Numbered from the stretch's first letter, positions 25,664-34,114 are shown. The stretch: DNA of 37,401 nucleotides from Paludibacter sp. (GCA_009781075.1 WQYU01000009.1:1-37401); one strand, 5' to 3'. Notes: generated by a model from the sequence alone, not told the origin. Program-made: numbers and translations.

Positions 25664-26215
25664 ATGAGTTTCAATCCTGTTCAAACAAATCAGATGTCAA
25701 TGTCATTGAAGATAGGGAATATCATTTGGCGCATTGTAAACAAAACTATTTTCCGGCTTATACCGCGATATACCCCTTTATTCAAAAGAACAAAGGTATT
25801 ATTATTAAAAATGTTTGGTGCAAAGGTAGCATGGACTGCAACTATTGATTCTTCTGCAAACATTGAATATCCATGGAATTTAACAATGGGACATTTGTCC
25901 TCTTTGGGCGAAAAAAGTTGGATATATGCTATGGCTCCAATTATTATAGGAGAAAAAACGTGCATTGGGAAAAATGTATATTTAATAACAGGTTCTCACG
26001 ACATAACTTCTTGTACATTTGATTTAATTGTAAAACCAATAATAATTGGAGATAACGTTTGGATTGCTACCGGTTCATACGTTTTACAGGGTATTCAAAT
26101 CAACAATAATGCTGTGATAGCAGCAGGAGCTGTTGTTGTAAATAATGTAGGAGACAGTGATATTGTAGGCGGCAATCCTGCAAAATTTATTAAGAAAAGG
26201 GAAATAAAAGAGTGA
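25664..26215 (+). CDS. WcaF-like left-handed beta-helix acyltransferase (2)
   Basis: A 183-residue hexapeptide acyltransferase only 6 bases after its paralogue. It shows LLLKMFGAKVAWTATIDSSA, YPWNLTMGHLSSLGEKSWIY, ITGSHDITSCTFDL (with the catalytic-type His), NNNAVIAAGAVVVNNV and the C-terminal IVGGNPAKFIKKREIKE. It probably acetylates a different sugar position from the first enzyme. Its 3' end (from 26172) is found again in decayed form at 27511-27549, beyond the BRO-N/Fic gene. Confidence 0.88.
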   Translation: MSFNPVQTNQMSMSLKIGNIIWRIVNKTIFRLIPRYTPLFKRTKVLLLKMFGAKVAWTATIDSSANIEYPWNLTMGHLSSLGEKSWIYAMAPIIIGEKTCIGKNVYLITGSHDITSCTFDLIVKPIIIGDNVWIATGSYVLQGIQINNNAVIAAGAVVVNNVGDSDIVGGNPAKFIKKREIKE

Positions 26216-26261
26216 TTTTTTTTTACAAATATAGAATTGAATTCCATATTTGTAAAAAAAA
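26216..26261. terminator. Probable bidirectional terminator
   Basis: A run of T, then ACAAATAT (26225-26232) and ATATTTGT (26245-26252) as stem arms, then a run of A. Inner bases GAATT/AATTC extend the pairing. It directly follows the stop of acyltransferase 2, so the operon may end or attenuate here, and the BRO-N/Fic gene starts anew. Confidence 0.65.
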
Positions 26262-26336
26262 TATTATGACTTTGTGTCGTAAAATTTTATAAAATGACAA
26301 TGACAAAACCAATCACTAATCTCTTATTATTGTATA

Positions 26337-27197
26337 ATGAGTAAAATATCGATTCGATTTTTCGATGATAAAGAAGTTCGAGCCGTTTGGGACGATGAAA
26401 ATTCCAAATGGTGGTTTTCTGTGCTTGATATTGTTGCCATATTGAGCGAAAGCGCCGATGCTCGAAACTATTGGTATGTTCTGAAAAACCGTCTAAAAAA
26501 GTCGAATAGCGAAGTCCTTACAAATTGTAAGGGGTTGAAATTAATTGCACCGGACGACAAACTTCGTTTAACAGATGTGCTTGATGATAAAGGAATTATC
26601 GCTCTTGCTAAAGAATTTCCGGGCAAAAAAGCAAATAAATTTATCGAGTGGTTTACTTACAGTTCCGAAACCATTGACGGCAAAAGTAAAACCAAGGCAT
26701 ACGCCTTATTTGAAAGCGGTATGTTAAAATCGCTTGAACCCGGCAGCATAAAATGCTTGCAACAAATTCACGCTTATTTGTTTGGCGGTCTTTACGATTT
26801 TGCAGGACAGATACGAACATTGAACATAAGTAAAGGAGGCTTTCGTTTTGCTCCTGCACAATATTTAGACCATAGTTTGAAAGTCATAGAGAATATGCCC
26901 GAAACGACTTTTGATGAAATTATAAATAAATATGTTGAAATGAATGTAGCCCACCCTTTTATGGAAGGAAACGGCAGAAGCACAAGAATATGGCTTGATT
27001 TAATATTGAAACGGACACTGAAAAAATGTGTGGATTGGAGTAAAATTAACAAAAACGACTATCTAAGTGCTATGACCGAGAGCGTTGTTAATAGCACAAG
27101 AATAAAATCACTTATCGAAAACGCATTGACCAATAAAATTAACGACCGTGAAATGTTTCTCAAAGGTATTGACTATTCATATTATTATGAAGAATAA
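26337..27197 (+). CDS. BRO-N domain fused to a Fic domain
   Basis: A 286-residue protein with two parts. Residues 1-95 ([28 protein letters not shown], then [20 protein letters not shown]) resemble the BRO-N/antirepressor domain of phage proteins. Residues 110-270 are a Fic domain with [19 protein letters not shown] and the motif HPFMEGNGR (206-214), complete in catalytic His and Asn/Arg residues. The likely activity is AMP or other nucleotide transfer to a protein, with the BRO-N part as a DNA- or partner-binding regulator. It is unrelated to polysaccharide genes, comes after a terminator and is flanked by a duplicated acyltransferase end. Confidence 0.85.
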   Translation: MSKISIRFFDDKEVRAVWDDENSKWWFSVLDIVAILSESADARNYWYVLKNRLKKSNSEVLTNCKGLKLIAPDDKLRLTDVLDDKGIIALAKEFPGKKANKFIEWFTYSSETIDGKSKTKAYALFESGMLKSLEPGSIKCLQQIHAYLFGGLYDFAGQIRTLNISKGGFRFAPAQYLDHSLKVIENMPETTFDEIINKYVEMNVAHPFMEGNGRSTRIWLDLILKRTLKKCVDWSKINKNDYLSAMTESVVNSTRIKSLIENALTNKINDREMFLKGIDYSYYYEE

Positions 27198-27510
27198 AAA
27201 AATTGTATCTTTCTTCTATTTTTTTTGCAAACTAAATTATCGGTCTGTGTATAAGTGCAAACTTTTGTGTACATTTGTCGAAAGTTTATTGTATGAAATA
27301 AAGACTTGTAGTAAACAGTCATTGTCGACCATGAACGTCATTTTTGAACAATTCATGGCATTTGCTCGAAAAATTAGTATTTGTAGAACTTTTAAGACGA
27401 AACAAAAGATTTATTATCACAACAAAAGTCAAGAATGTAATTTTTTATTGATTAATGAGGAAAATTTCAATCATTCCTACGTGAAAATAGTTGCTTAAAA
27501 ATAATCATAA
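27198..27510 (+). other. AT-rich gap with a possible tiny gene
   Basis: A TACATTTG at 27270-27277 matches the -7 consensus but lacks a clear -33 element. An ATG at 27331 opens 55 codons to TAA 27496-27498, with no recognisable domain and poor coding character. I see nothing else here. Confidence 0.25.
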
Positions 27511-27549
27511 AACAATCTTGCAAAATTTATTAAAAAAATAGAGAAATAA
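27511..27549 (+). pseudogene. Remnant of the 3' end of a hexapeptide acyltransferase
   Basis: It translates as NNLAKFIKKIEK then a stop, matching GNPAKFIKKREIKE at the end of acyltransferase 2 and GNPAKFIKKRIIK of acyltransferase 1. Over the first 26 aligned bases (27513 against 26173) 24 are identical. It lies 13 bases before the start of the membrane acyltransferase gene. Confidence 0.75.
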
Positions 27550-27561
27550 AAAGGATAAAAA

Positions 27562-28569
27562 ATGGAAAATACATCAAATAAAATTCGTTTTAGAGAGGTT
27601 GATTTTACCAAAGGAATATTAGTTTCATTTATGGTATTGTTTCACTTGTCATATATTGGTATGTTTGAAAAACAATTTGGTTATATGACGCAGGTAGCTT
27701 ATGCATTTCACATACCAGGTTTTTTGCTTTTGTCTGGATTTTTAACAAATTTTAATAAAGGAATTAAAACATTTATTTCTGATAATTTAAGGAAAATATT
27801 TATTCCTTTTATAATTTTTGAATTTTGTTATATATTACTATTATTTGCTGTTGGAAAAACAGGTATCCAAACTTCAAATATTGTATCTGATATTAGTATT
27901 TCATCGCTTGCAGACAAATTATTCTTGCACCCAATAGGAACGTATTGGTATTTATATACACTGATTATTTGTAATATGGTATTATATTTTACTTCTTCAA
28001 TATTTAATAAAATATCTGCAAATTGGCTGAACACTGCCATAACCGCAACGATAATTTTGTTTTTATTGACTTCTGTTACAGGAATAAAAATTGAAAATAT
28101 TATTTATTATGTTTTTGGCATTTGTTTAAAGAATATTAATACAAACGATAATGTATACAATACCACCATCAAGCCATCAATATTGTCTATAATACCTTTT
28201 ATTTTGATAGTTTATTTAAGTATGCCGACATTGGACAGATTTTCAATTTCAGGAATTGTAGCGACATATTTGGTTTTATCTTTTTGTTCTGCAATGTTTG
28301 TAAAATTAAAATTAACAAAAAATAATCTATTTTCTTATTTAGGACGTAACAGTTTGTCAATAGTTGTATTTTCGCCATTCTTTACATTTCTAAGTAAATT
28401 TCCAATGCTTAAAAATATGTTTTCGTTTGATAAAAGTGGAATTTTGTTATTGTTGCTTGTGTTGTTGACATCATTTATTGGTTCTTTGTTTATTGCATAT
28501 ATTTTTGATAGAATAAAAGTAAGCAAATATATTTTTGGAATGAGTAATTTTTATAAATCATTAAAATAA
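27562..28569 (+). CDS. Membrane acyltransferase (acyltransferase family 3)
   Basis: A 335-residue integral membrane protein with about 10 helices. The N-terminus REVDFTKGILVSFMVLFHLS carries the family His in the first helix, and HIPGFLLLSGFLTNF is the typical second block of PF01757 proteins such as OafA and NodX-like O-acetyltransferases. It would acylate the sugar chain across the inner membrane. The gene follows the acyltransferase remnant and precedes a GT2 gene by 7 bases. Confidence 0.87.
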   Translation: MENTSNKIRFREVDFTKGILVSFMVLFHLSYIGMFEKQFGYMTQVAYAFHIPGFLLLSGFLTNFNKGIKTFISDNLRKIFIPFIIFEFCYILLLFAVGKTGIQTSNIVSDISISSLADKLFLHPIGTYWYLYTLIICNMVLYFTSSIFNKISANWLNTAITATIILFLLTSVTGIKIENIIYYVFGICLKNINTNDNVYNTTIKPSILSIIPFILIVYLSMPTLDRFSISGIVATYLVLSFCSAMFVKLKLTKNNLFSYLGRNSLSIVVFSPFFTFLSKFPMLKNMFSFDKSGILLLLLVLLTSFIGSLFIAYIFDRIKVSKYIFGMSNFYKSLK

Positions 28570-28576
28570 GTCCATT

Positions 28577-29485
28577 ATGCTTGATTTATCTACAATAATT
28601 CTCACATTCAACGAAGAAATTCACATTGAACGCTGTATTAGTAATGCACAAAAATTTTCGAAAGAAATTTTTGTAGTAGATTCGTTTTCTACAGATAAAA
28701 CAGTGGAAATAGCAGAATCGCTTGGCACAAAGGTTTTTCAAAATAAATGGGAAAAAACTTATGCTAAGCAGTTTAATTGGGCATTGGCAAATCTTCCCAT
28801 AACAACAAAATGGATTTTGCGCCTCGATGCAGATGAATATTTAACAGACGAATTGATTGAGGAAGTGAAGCAAAAGTTACCGAATTTGGAGGAAAATGTT
28901 ACAGGTATAATTCTGAACCGTGAGCAGGATTGTTTTGGGAAATGGGTACATCCACTTGAATTATTGCGTATTTTCCAATATAAAAAAGCAGTTTGCGAGC
29001 AGCGTTGGATGGATGAGCACATTCAGATTTTAGAAGGCACAACCATAAAATTTCAACATAAATTTTGCGACTATAATCTAAACTCTTTCGGTTGGTGGAT
29101 AGAGAAACACAACGGATATTCTATTCGCGAAGCGATTGATTTGCTTAATGTAGAATTAGGATTATTGGAAGACGTAGAAACGCTGGACAATACATTTTTA
29201 CAGATTGGTGCAGAGGCAACTGTTAAGCGTAATAAAAAACTGAAATATGCCCGCTCTCCACTATTTTGGCGTTCTTTCGGTTATTTTATTTACCGTTATT
29301 TTATCAAATTAGGTTTTATAAAAGGGAAACAGCAGTTTATTTGGGATTTTTTTCAGGGCTGGTGGTATCGTACTTTGGTTGATGTGAAAATTTATGAAAT
29401 AAAACGTGCCTGTGGGAACGACAAAGAAAAAATTATAGAATTTATCAGAGCAAAATACGGAATCGATGTGAGGGCGATACAATGA
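28577..29485 (+). CDS. Glycosyltransferase family 2 (WaaE/KdtX-like)
   Basis: A 302-residue GT-A enzyme. LSTIILTFNEEIHIERCI, IFVVDSFSTDKTVEIAESLG, WILRLDADEYLTDELIEEV (DxD-type motif) and WMDEHIQIL form the typical core of WaaE-like beta-glycosyltransferases. The C-terminal region, including FLQIGAEATVKRNKKLKY and FIKGKQQFIWDFFQGWWYRT, is also typical. Its stop overlaps an ATG (ATGA) that begins a vestigial second GT2 reading frame, showing where the next gene of the operon originally began. Confidence 0.9.
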   Translation: MLDLSTIILTFNEEIHIERCISNAQKFSKEIFVVDSFSTDKTVEIAESLGTKVFQNKWEKTYAKQFNWALANLPITTKWILRLDADEYLTDELIEEVKQKLPNLEENVTGIILNREQDCFGKWVHPLELLRIFQYKKAVCEQRWMDEHIQILEGTTIKFQHKFCDYNLNSFGWWIEKHNGYSIREAIDLLNVELGLLEDVETLDNTFLQIGAEATVKRNKKLKYARSPLFWRSFGYFIYRYFIKLGFIKGKQQFIWDFFQGWWYRTLVDVKIYEIKRACGNDKEKIIEFIRAKYGIDVRAIQ

Positions 29486-29547
29486 AAATTTCAATTATAA
29501 CTATAGTTTTTGTTTCCAAAAAAATCACTATTACAGGGAAAAATTAA
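29482..29547 (+). pseudogene. Vestigial 5' end of a GT2 glycosyltransferase
   Basis: Starting in an ATGA overlap with the previous stop, it encodes MKISIITIV, identical to the first nine residues of the intact GT2 at 30863, then runs into tandem repeats and stops after 21 codons. In the first 28 bases 25 match the intact copy, and all three differences are synonymous. The AAA ATPase gene lies between the two copies. Confidence 0.8.
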
Positions 29548-29608
29548 ATAAAAAAAATCACTATTACAGGGAAAAATTAAACAAAAAAAATCACTATTAC
29601 AGGGAAAA
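29518..29608 (+). repeat. Three tandem 33-bp direct repeats
   Basis: The core ATCACTATTACAGGG recurs at 29524, 29557 and 29590, an exact 33-base period (about three helical turns). Each copy is flanked by A-runs. The array ends just upstream of the -7 element of the ATPase gene, so it may be an operator or recombination-related array. No other copies were seen in the window. Confidence 0.85.
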
Positions 29609-29613
29609 TTTTG

Positions 29614-29621
29614 TATCTTTG
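29614..29621 (+). promoter_or_regulatory. -7 promoter element of the AAA ATPase gene
   Basis: TATCTTTG is a perfect TAnnTTTG match. The third tandem repeat occupies the place of the -33 element. Because this element overlaps the GTG at 29621, translation should start at ATG 29639. Confidence 0.6.
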
Positions 29622-29638
29622 TGAAAAATTTATTGAAA

Positions 29639-30814
29639 ATGGAAGAATTGTACCAAAATTTTGAGGAACTTTTGAGTAAAACCCCTACTGATTTTAAGCG
29701 TTATTTATTTGAAAAAATCAATTGGAACTCTCGAATGTTCGGTATTGTTGGTCCGCGTGGAGTAGGCAAAACAACGCTCGTGTTGCAGCGTATAAAGGAA
29801 AATCACAGCGCAAGCGACACGCTTTATGTTTCTATGGACAATTTTTATTTTGCCAATCATTCGTTACAGGACACAGTAGACGCATTTTACAAAGATGGTG
29901 GCAAATTTCTCTTTATAGACGAAATACACAAATACCCTCAATGGTCGGTAACTTTAAAATATCTATACGACAATTATTCCGATTTGAAAATAGTTTTTAC
30001 AGGTTCGTCTGTTTTGGATATTTTAAAAGGTAATGCTGATTTGAGTCGTCGTGCTTTGCTTTTTTATTTGCAGGGCATGTCATTTCGCGAGTATCTGCAT
30101 TTTTTCCATAACATTATAATTCCTGTTTTATCTCTTAATGAAATAATTTCGCACAAAAGCAACGAATTAAAGCAAATAATCGGTTATCCGATTAAATTTT
30201 TTAAAGAATATTTGCAAAAAGGATATTTCCCTTTTGCAAATGACAGCGATTTTTCGGCTCATTTGCAGCAAATTGTTGTCCAAACATTGGAATCAGACAT
30301 TCCAATGTTTGCAAATATGAATGTTAGCACGGGCAGAAAACTGTTGAAACTTTTAGCAATAATCGCAAATTCCGTTCCGTTTAAACCAAATTTCTCAAAA
30401 CTTGCACGACTTATCGATGCGAGTAAAAATAGTATTACCGACTATTTTTATTACATCGAAAAAGCGGGAATGATTGCTCAACTTCGCGAAAAAACCGAAA
30501 GTTTTTTAGTAGTTGGAAAAACTGAAAAAGTTTATTTAGATAATACTAATCTTGCTTTTTGCCTTAGTGAAAAAGAACCGGACGTTGGAAATTTGCGTGA
30601 AACAGTTTTCTTTAATCAAATGCGGGTAAATAATAAAGTTTTCTCAAGCGTAAAAGGCGATTTCAATATTGAAAATATGACTTTTGAAGTAGGCGGAAAA
30701 AGCAAAAATCACAAACAAATAGAAAATTTAAAAAATGCGTTTATTGTCAAAGACGACATTGAATACGGGTATAAAAATGTTGTGCCGTTGTGGGCATTTG
30801 GATTAAACTATTAA
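29639..30814 (+). CDS. AAA ATPase, DUF4143-type
   Basis: About 391 residues from ATG 29639, preferred over GTG 29621, which lies in the promoter. Walker A GPRGVGKT is at residues 38-45 and Walker B KFLFIDEIHK has Asp94-Glu95. Sensor-like IVFTGSSVLDIL and DLSRRALLFYLQGMSFREYL follow, then a winged-helix region (SKNSITDYFYYIEKAGMI) and a PD-(D/E)XK-like C-terminal domain (MTFEVGGKSK). This architecture is common in bacterial and archaeal solitary ATPases of unknown role. It has its own promoter, is unrelated to polysaccharide synthesis and splits two GT2 genes. Confidence 0.88.
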   Translation: MEELYQNFEELLSKTPTDFKRYLFEKINWNSRMFGIVGPRGVGKTTLVLQRIKENHSASDTLYVSMDNFYFANHSLQDTVDAFYKDGGKFLFIDEIHKYPQWSVTLKYLYDNYSDLKIVFTGSSVLDILKGNADLSRRALLFYLQGMSFREYLHFFHNIIIPVLSLNEIISHKSNELKQIIGYPIKFFKEYLQKGYFPFANDSDFSAHLQQIVVQTLESDIPMFANMNVSTGRKLLKLLAIIANSVPFKPNFSKLARLIDASKNSITDYFYYIEKAGMIAQLREKTESFLVVGKTEKVYLDNTNLAFCLSEKEPDVGNLRETVFFNQMRVNNKVFSSVKGDFNIENMTFEVGGKSKNHKQIENLKNAFIVKDDIEYGYKNVVPLWAFGLNY

Positions 30815-30862
30815 AATTGTGATGTAAGTTTAAAATTATGCAATAAACGCATATTAAATTCT

Positions 30863-31621
30863 ATGAAAATATCAATAATTACTATAGTTTATAATAACGC
30901 TGATTTTATTGAAGAATGTATTCAATCGGTTTTAAATCAGGACTTTGAGAATATTGAATACATTGTAATTGACGGTGGCTCAACTGATGGTACCCGGCAA
31001 ATTATTGAAAAATATTACGATAAAATCGCTTTCTATATTTCGGAAAAAGACAATGGCTTGTATAGCGCTTTGAACAAGGGAATTACACACTCAACAGGCG
31101 ATATTATAGGTATTTTACATTCTGATGATGTGTTTTTTGAAAAAAATACTTTGTCGGAAATCGCCCGAACATTTGAAAAAACTAATGCCGATTTGGTTTA
31201 TGCAAACGGGCAATATGTTGATGAACAAGATATTAATAAAGTCAAGCGAATTTATCCTGCAAAAGTATTCAAAAAATATTATTTAAAATTCGGTTGGATT
31301 CCGTTGCACACAACAATTTACGTAAAACGCAAAATTTTTGAAAAGTACAGACTTTACGATGAAAATTATTCAATAGCAAGCGATTATGATATTTCTCTGC
31401 GCTGGTTTTTTACTGATGAAATAAAAAAAGTTTTCCTCGACAAATGGGTTGTAAAGATGCGGCTCGGAGGGAAAAGCACGTCAATGAATTTACAAAAAAG
31501 AAAATCTGCCGAAGACTTAAAAATCATTAAAAAATATAAATTGTGGGGAAGGTTTACATTATTTTTTAAAATCGTACGGAAAATTCCACAATATACGTTA
31601 CCAAAAATAAAAAGATATTAA
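30863..31621 (+). CDS. Glycosyltransferase family 2 (WcaA-like)
   Basis: A 252-residue GT-A protein: MKISIITIVYNNADFIEECI, YIVIDGGSTDGTRQIIEKYY, EKDNGLYSALNKGITHSTGD and GILHSDDVFF (DxD-like) are typical of the family group that includes colanic acid WcaA/WcaE enzymes. SIASDYDISLRWF near residue 170 is the acceptor-side motif of this group. It is intact, but its natural operon context was broken: a decayed copy of its first codons remains 1.38 kb upstream, on the other side of the ATPase gene. Translation probably depends on transcripts reading through the ATPase gene. Confidence 0.9.
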   Translation: MKISIITIVYNNADFIEECIQSVLNQDFENIEYIVIDGGSTDGTRQIIEKYYDKIAFYISEKDNGLYSALNKGITHSTGDIIGILHSDDVFFEKNTLSEIARTFEKTNADLVYANGQYVDEQDINKVKRIYPAKVFKKYYLKFGWIPLHTTIYVKRKIFEKYRLYDENYSIASDYDISLRWFFTDEIKKVFLDKWVVKMRLGGKSTSMNLQKRKSAEDLKIIKKYKLWGRFTLFFKIVRKIPQYTLPKIKRY

Positions 31622-31636
31622 AAAAATAATGCTCAG

Positions 31637-32710
31637 ATGATTTCAAAAGAACTTTCTCTATTATTTTCTCTTTTACGTGCTGCTCTGTGGCAAACGCCGC
31701 CTGAAGCAGCACTTTTTGTTGATGTCGATGAGGTTTTATGGAGAAAAATTATGAAGATAGCAACACAACATCGCGTTTTTGCTTTGGCTGTTGACGGGGC
31801 AATGCTTTTGCCGCCACAGGCGCTTCCGCCCCGTTCGCTGCAAATTGAGTGGATAGTAAAAATTGACAGAATTGAAAAGCAATATGCTTACAAATTGTCG
31901 GTTTTGCAGGAGGTGGAAAAACTTTTTGCTCAAAATGGAATGAAAATGTTGCATTTTAAGGGTTTTGCCTTGGCAAAATGTTACCCAATACCCGAACACC
32001 GACAATTCGGCGATTTGGATATTTATCTTTTTGGGAAAACAAAACAGGGACACCGATTATTGCTTGAAAATGGCGCAACACTCGATTATTGTTCATACAA
32101 GCATCTTTGTGTGATTTTCAAAAATGTCTTAATTGAGAATCATGCCTTTTTTCTGAACACGCACGATTCAAGGAAAATTAAGGCATCCGACAAAATTCTC
32201 AAAAAAATTATTGCCGACAGCAAGGACGTTCAAAATTGGCAGGAGTTTCCTTTTGAATTTCAGGCATTGTTTTATATGTTTCACACTATTCATCATTTCT
32301 CGTGGGAAGCATTTTCAATAAAATTGATAATCGATTTGGCTGCTTTTTGGAAAACTAATCTTGCAAAAATTGATATTGACCGCTACCGCCAAACTCTCAA
32401 ATCGGTTGGCTTACTCAAACAGGCGGACGCAATTACTGCGCTCACAGTCAATTTCTTACAAATTGATAAAAAGTATGTTCCTGCTTTTGAAATTGACCGC
32501 TCTTTGGAAGACAAATTTTTATTTTATATGTTTCATCCATACGTCCCGCCAAAGAATAATGAAGAATCGTTCTCCGTTTTAAAGTTAAAATGGGACAGGT
32601 TTTTTCACCGTGCTCAAAGTTACGAACTTATTTATCCGGGAGAAAATTATAAACGTTTTATTTCCTCAACGATTTCCAACCTAAAAAATCGAACTTTTTT
32701 TAAGTCATAA
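31637..32710 (+). CDS. Nucleotidyltransferase family protein (PF14907-like)
   Basis: A 357-residue protein with the NTP_transf_5 pattern: LHFKGFALAKCYPIPEHRQF followed by GDLDIYLFG near residue 125, where the two acidic residues of a polymerase-beta-like nucleotidyltransferase active site lie. A helical FYMFHTIHHFSWEAFSIKLI segment follows. Proteins of this family are common in exopolysaccharide and lasso-type clusters, but their substrate is not established. It is the last gene of the locus before kbl, which has its own promoter. Confidence 0.78.
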   Translation: MISKELSLLFSLLRAALWQTPPEAALFVDVDEVLWRKIMKIATQHRVFALAVDGAMLLPPQALPPRSLQIEWIVKIDRIEKQYAYKLSVLQEVEKLFAQNGMKMLHFKGFALAKCYPIPEHRQFGDLDIYLFGKTKQGHRLLLENGATLDYCSYKHLCVIFKNVLIENHAFFLNTHDSRKIKASDKILKKIIADSKDVQNWQEFPFEFQALFYMFHTIHHFSWEAFSIKLIIDLAAFWKTNLAKIDIDRYRQTLKSVGLLKQADAITALTVNFLQIDKKYVPAFEIDRSLEDKFLFYMFHPYVPPKNNEESFSVLKLKWDRFFHRAQSYELIYPGENYKRFISSTISNLKNRTFFKS

Positions 32711-32720
32711 ATTCAATTCT

Positions 32721-32752
32721 TTTGCAAATTTTCATATTTTCAACTAACTTTG
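32721..32752 (+). promoter_or_regulatory. Promoter of kbl
   Basis: TTTG (32721-32724) and TAACTTTG (32745-32752) with a 20-base spacer match the Bacteroidota -33/-7 consensus and the spacing of the promoter at 11022. The start codon is 43 bases downstream. Confidence 0.75.
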
Positions 32753-32795
32753 CCGACTAAAAATCGACAATTTTTATTTTAATCTTTAATTTAAT

Positions 32796-33983
32796 ATGTA
32801 TTCACAATTTCAAAAATATTTACAGGGAGAACTTGCTGATATTCAGCAGGCTGGGCTGTCAAAAAATGAGCGAATTATTGTTTCGCCGCAAAATGCAGTA
32901 ATAAAAGTTGATAGCGGGCAGGAAGTAATTAATTTTTGTGCCAACAATTATCTTGGGCTGTCTGATAATGCCGAATTGATAGCAGCGGCAAAATCAGCGC
33001 TCGACCAGCGCGGATATGGAATGTCATCGGTGCGGTTTATTTGCGGAACGCAGGACTTGCACAAAGACCTTGAAGCGACAATCTCACGTTTTTTCGGTAC
33101 AGAAGATGCGATTTTGTATGCTGCATGTTTTGATGCAAATGGCGGCGTTTTCGAGCCGCTGCTTTCCGAAGAAGACGCTATTATTTCAGATGTACTTAAT
33201 CATGCATCAATTATTGACGGGGTGCGCCTTTGCAAAGCACAACGGTATCGTTATGCAAATGCAGATATGGCTGACCTTGAAAATCAATTGCAAATTGCTC
33301 AGGCACAAAGATTTAGACTTATTGTTACCGATGGCGTTTTTTCAATGGACGGCAACGTTGCTCCGTTGGAAAAGATATATGCTTTGGCACAAAAATACAA
33401 TGCAATGGTGATGGTCGACGAAAGTCATTCTGCCGGTGTTGTAGGGAAAACCGGACATGGAGTGACAGAACGTTACAATCTTCGCGGACAAATTGAAATA
33501 ATTACAGGAACGCTCGGAAAAGCATTTGGAGGCGCTATAGGAGGTTTTACAACCGGAAAGAAAGAAATAATTGATTTGCTGCGCCAACGCTCGCGTCCAT
33601 ATCTGTTTTCAAATTCCATTCCGCCAATGGTTGCGGCTGCCGGAATAAAGACCTTTGAATTGCTCGAAAATTCTAATACATTGCAGGACAAACTTCACGC
33701 AAATACTGCTTTTTTTGTGGAAAAAATGAAATCGGCGGGTTTTGACATCAAACCGACAGAATCGGCAATTTGTGCGGTTATGCTGTATGATGCTCCGCTC
33801 TCTCAAACGATGGCAGCGCGGCTAATGGACGAAGGAATTTATGTTACAGGTTTTTATTTCCCGGTTGTTCCAAAGGGGCAGGCGCGTATTCGTGTGCAGA
33901 TTTCTGCCGCTCATAAGAAAGAACATTTGGAAAAATGTATTGACGCATTTGTAAAAATTGCCAAAGAGTTGAAAGTGATTTAA
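32796..33983 (+). CDS. kbl: Glycine C-acetyltransferase (2-amino-3-ketobutyrate CoA ligase)
   Basis: A 395-residue PLP enzyme of the alpha-oxoamine synthase family, nearly the same length as E. coli Kbl (398). It has FCANNYLGLSDN near residue 47, SVRFICGTQDLHKDLE near residue 78, NHASIIDGVRLCKA, the cofactor-binding VDESHSAGVVGKTG (Asp208, His211) and the Schiff-base Lys242 in GTLGKAFGG. It cleaves 2-amino-3-oxobutyrate with CoA to glycine and acetyl-CoA in threonine breakdown, usually after threonine dehydrogenase, which is not next to it here. A related role in sphingolipid-like synthesis (serine palmitoyltransferase) is less likely given the Kbl-specific SVRFICGTQ motif. Confidence 0.9.
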   Translation: MYSQFQKYLQGELADIQQAGLSKNERIIVSPQNAVIKVDSGQEVINFCANNYLGLSDNAELIAAAKSALDQRGYGMSSVRFICGTQDLHKDLEATISRFFGTEDAILYAACFDANGGVFEPLLSEEDAIISDVLNHASIIDGVRLCKAQRYRYANADMADLENQLQIAQAQRFRLIVTDGVFSMDGNVAPLEKIYALAQKYNAMVMVDESHSAGVVGKTGHGVTERYNLRGQIEIITGTLGKAFGGAIGGFTTGKKEIIDLLRQRSRPYLFSNSIPPMVAAAGIKTFELLENSNTLQDKLHANTAFFVEKMKSAGFDIKPTESAICAVMLYDAPLSQTMAARLMDEGIYVTGFYFPVVPKGQARIRVQISAAHKKEHLEKCIDAFVKIAKELKVI

Positions 33984-34114
33984 TTACTTCTATTTTTATT
34001 TTTGGCAGTGTATTAAAAAGCATGTTGTAATAAAACTTTGATAATCAATAAATCAAGTAATATTCTGGGATTATGATAATAAAATTTAGGCATTATTGAT
34101 TTGGTGTAGAAACA

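Noticed and set aside
27148-27498. 116-codon open frame overlapping the end of the BRO-N/Fic gene
   Set aside because: Its first part is a shifted frame of the Fic gene; only the distal 55 codons (from 27331) might be a tiny gene, and the evidence is weak.
29518-29608. CRISPR-like repeats
   Set aside because: The three 33-bp units are directly contiguous with no spacers and no cas genes are nearby, so this is a simple tandem repeat.
24245-30814. Composite transposon or prophage carrying the Fic and ATPase genes
   Set aside because: No transposase, integrase or structural phage genes occur, and each foreign gene is separately embedded among polysaccharide genes.
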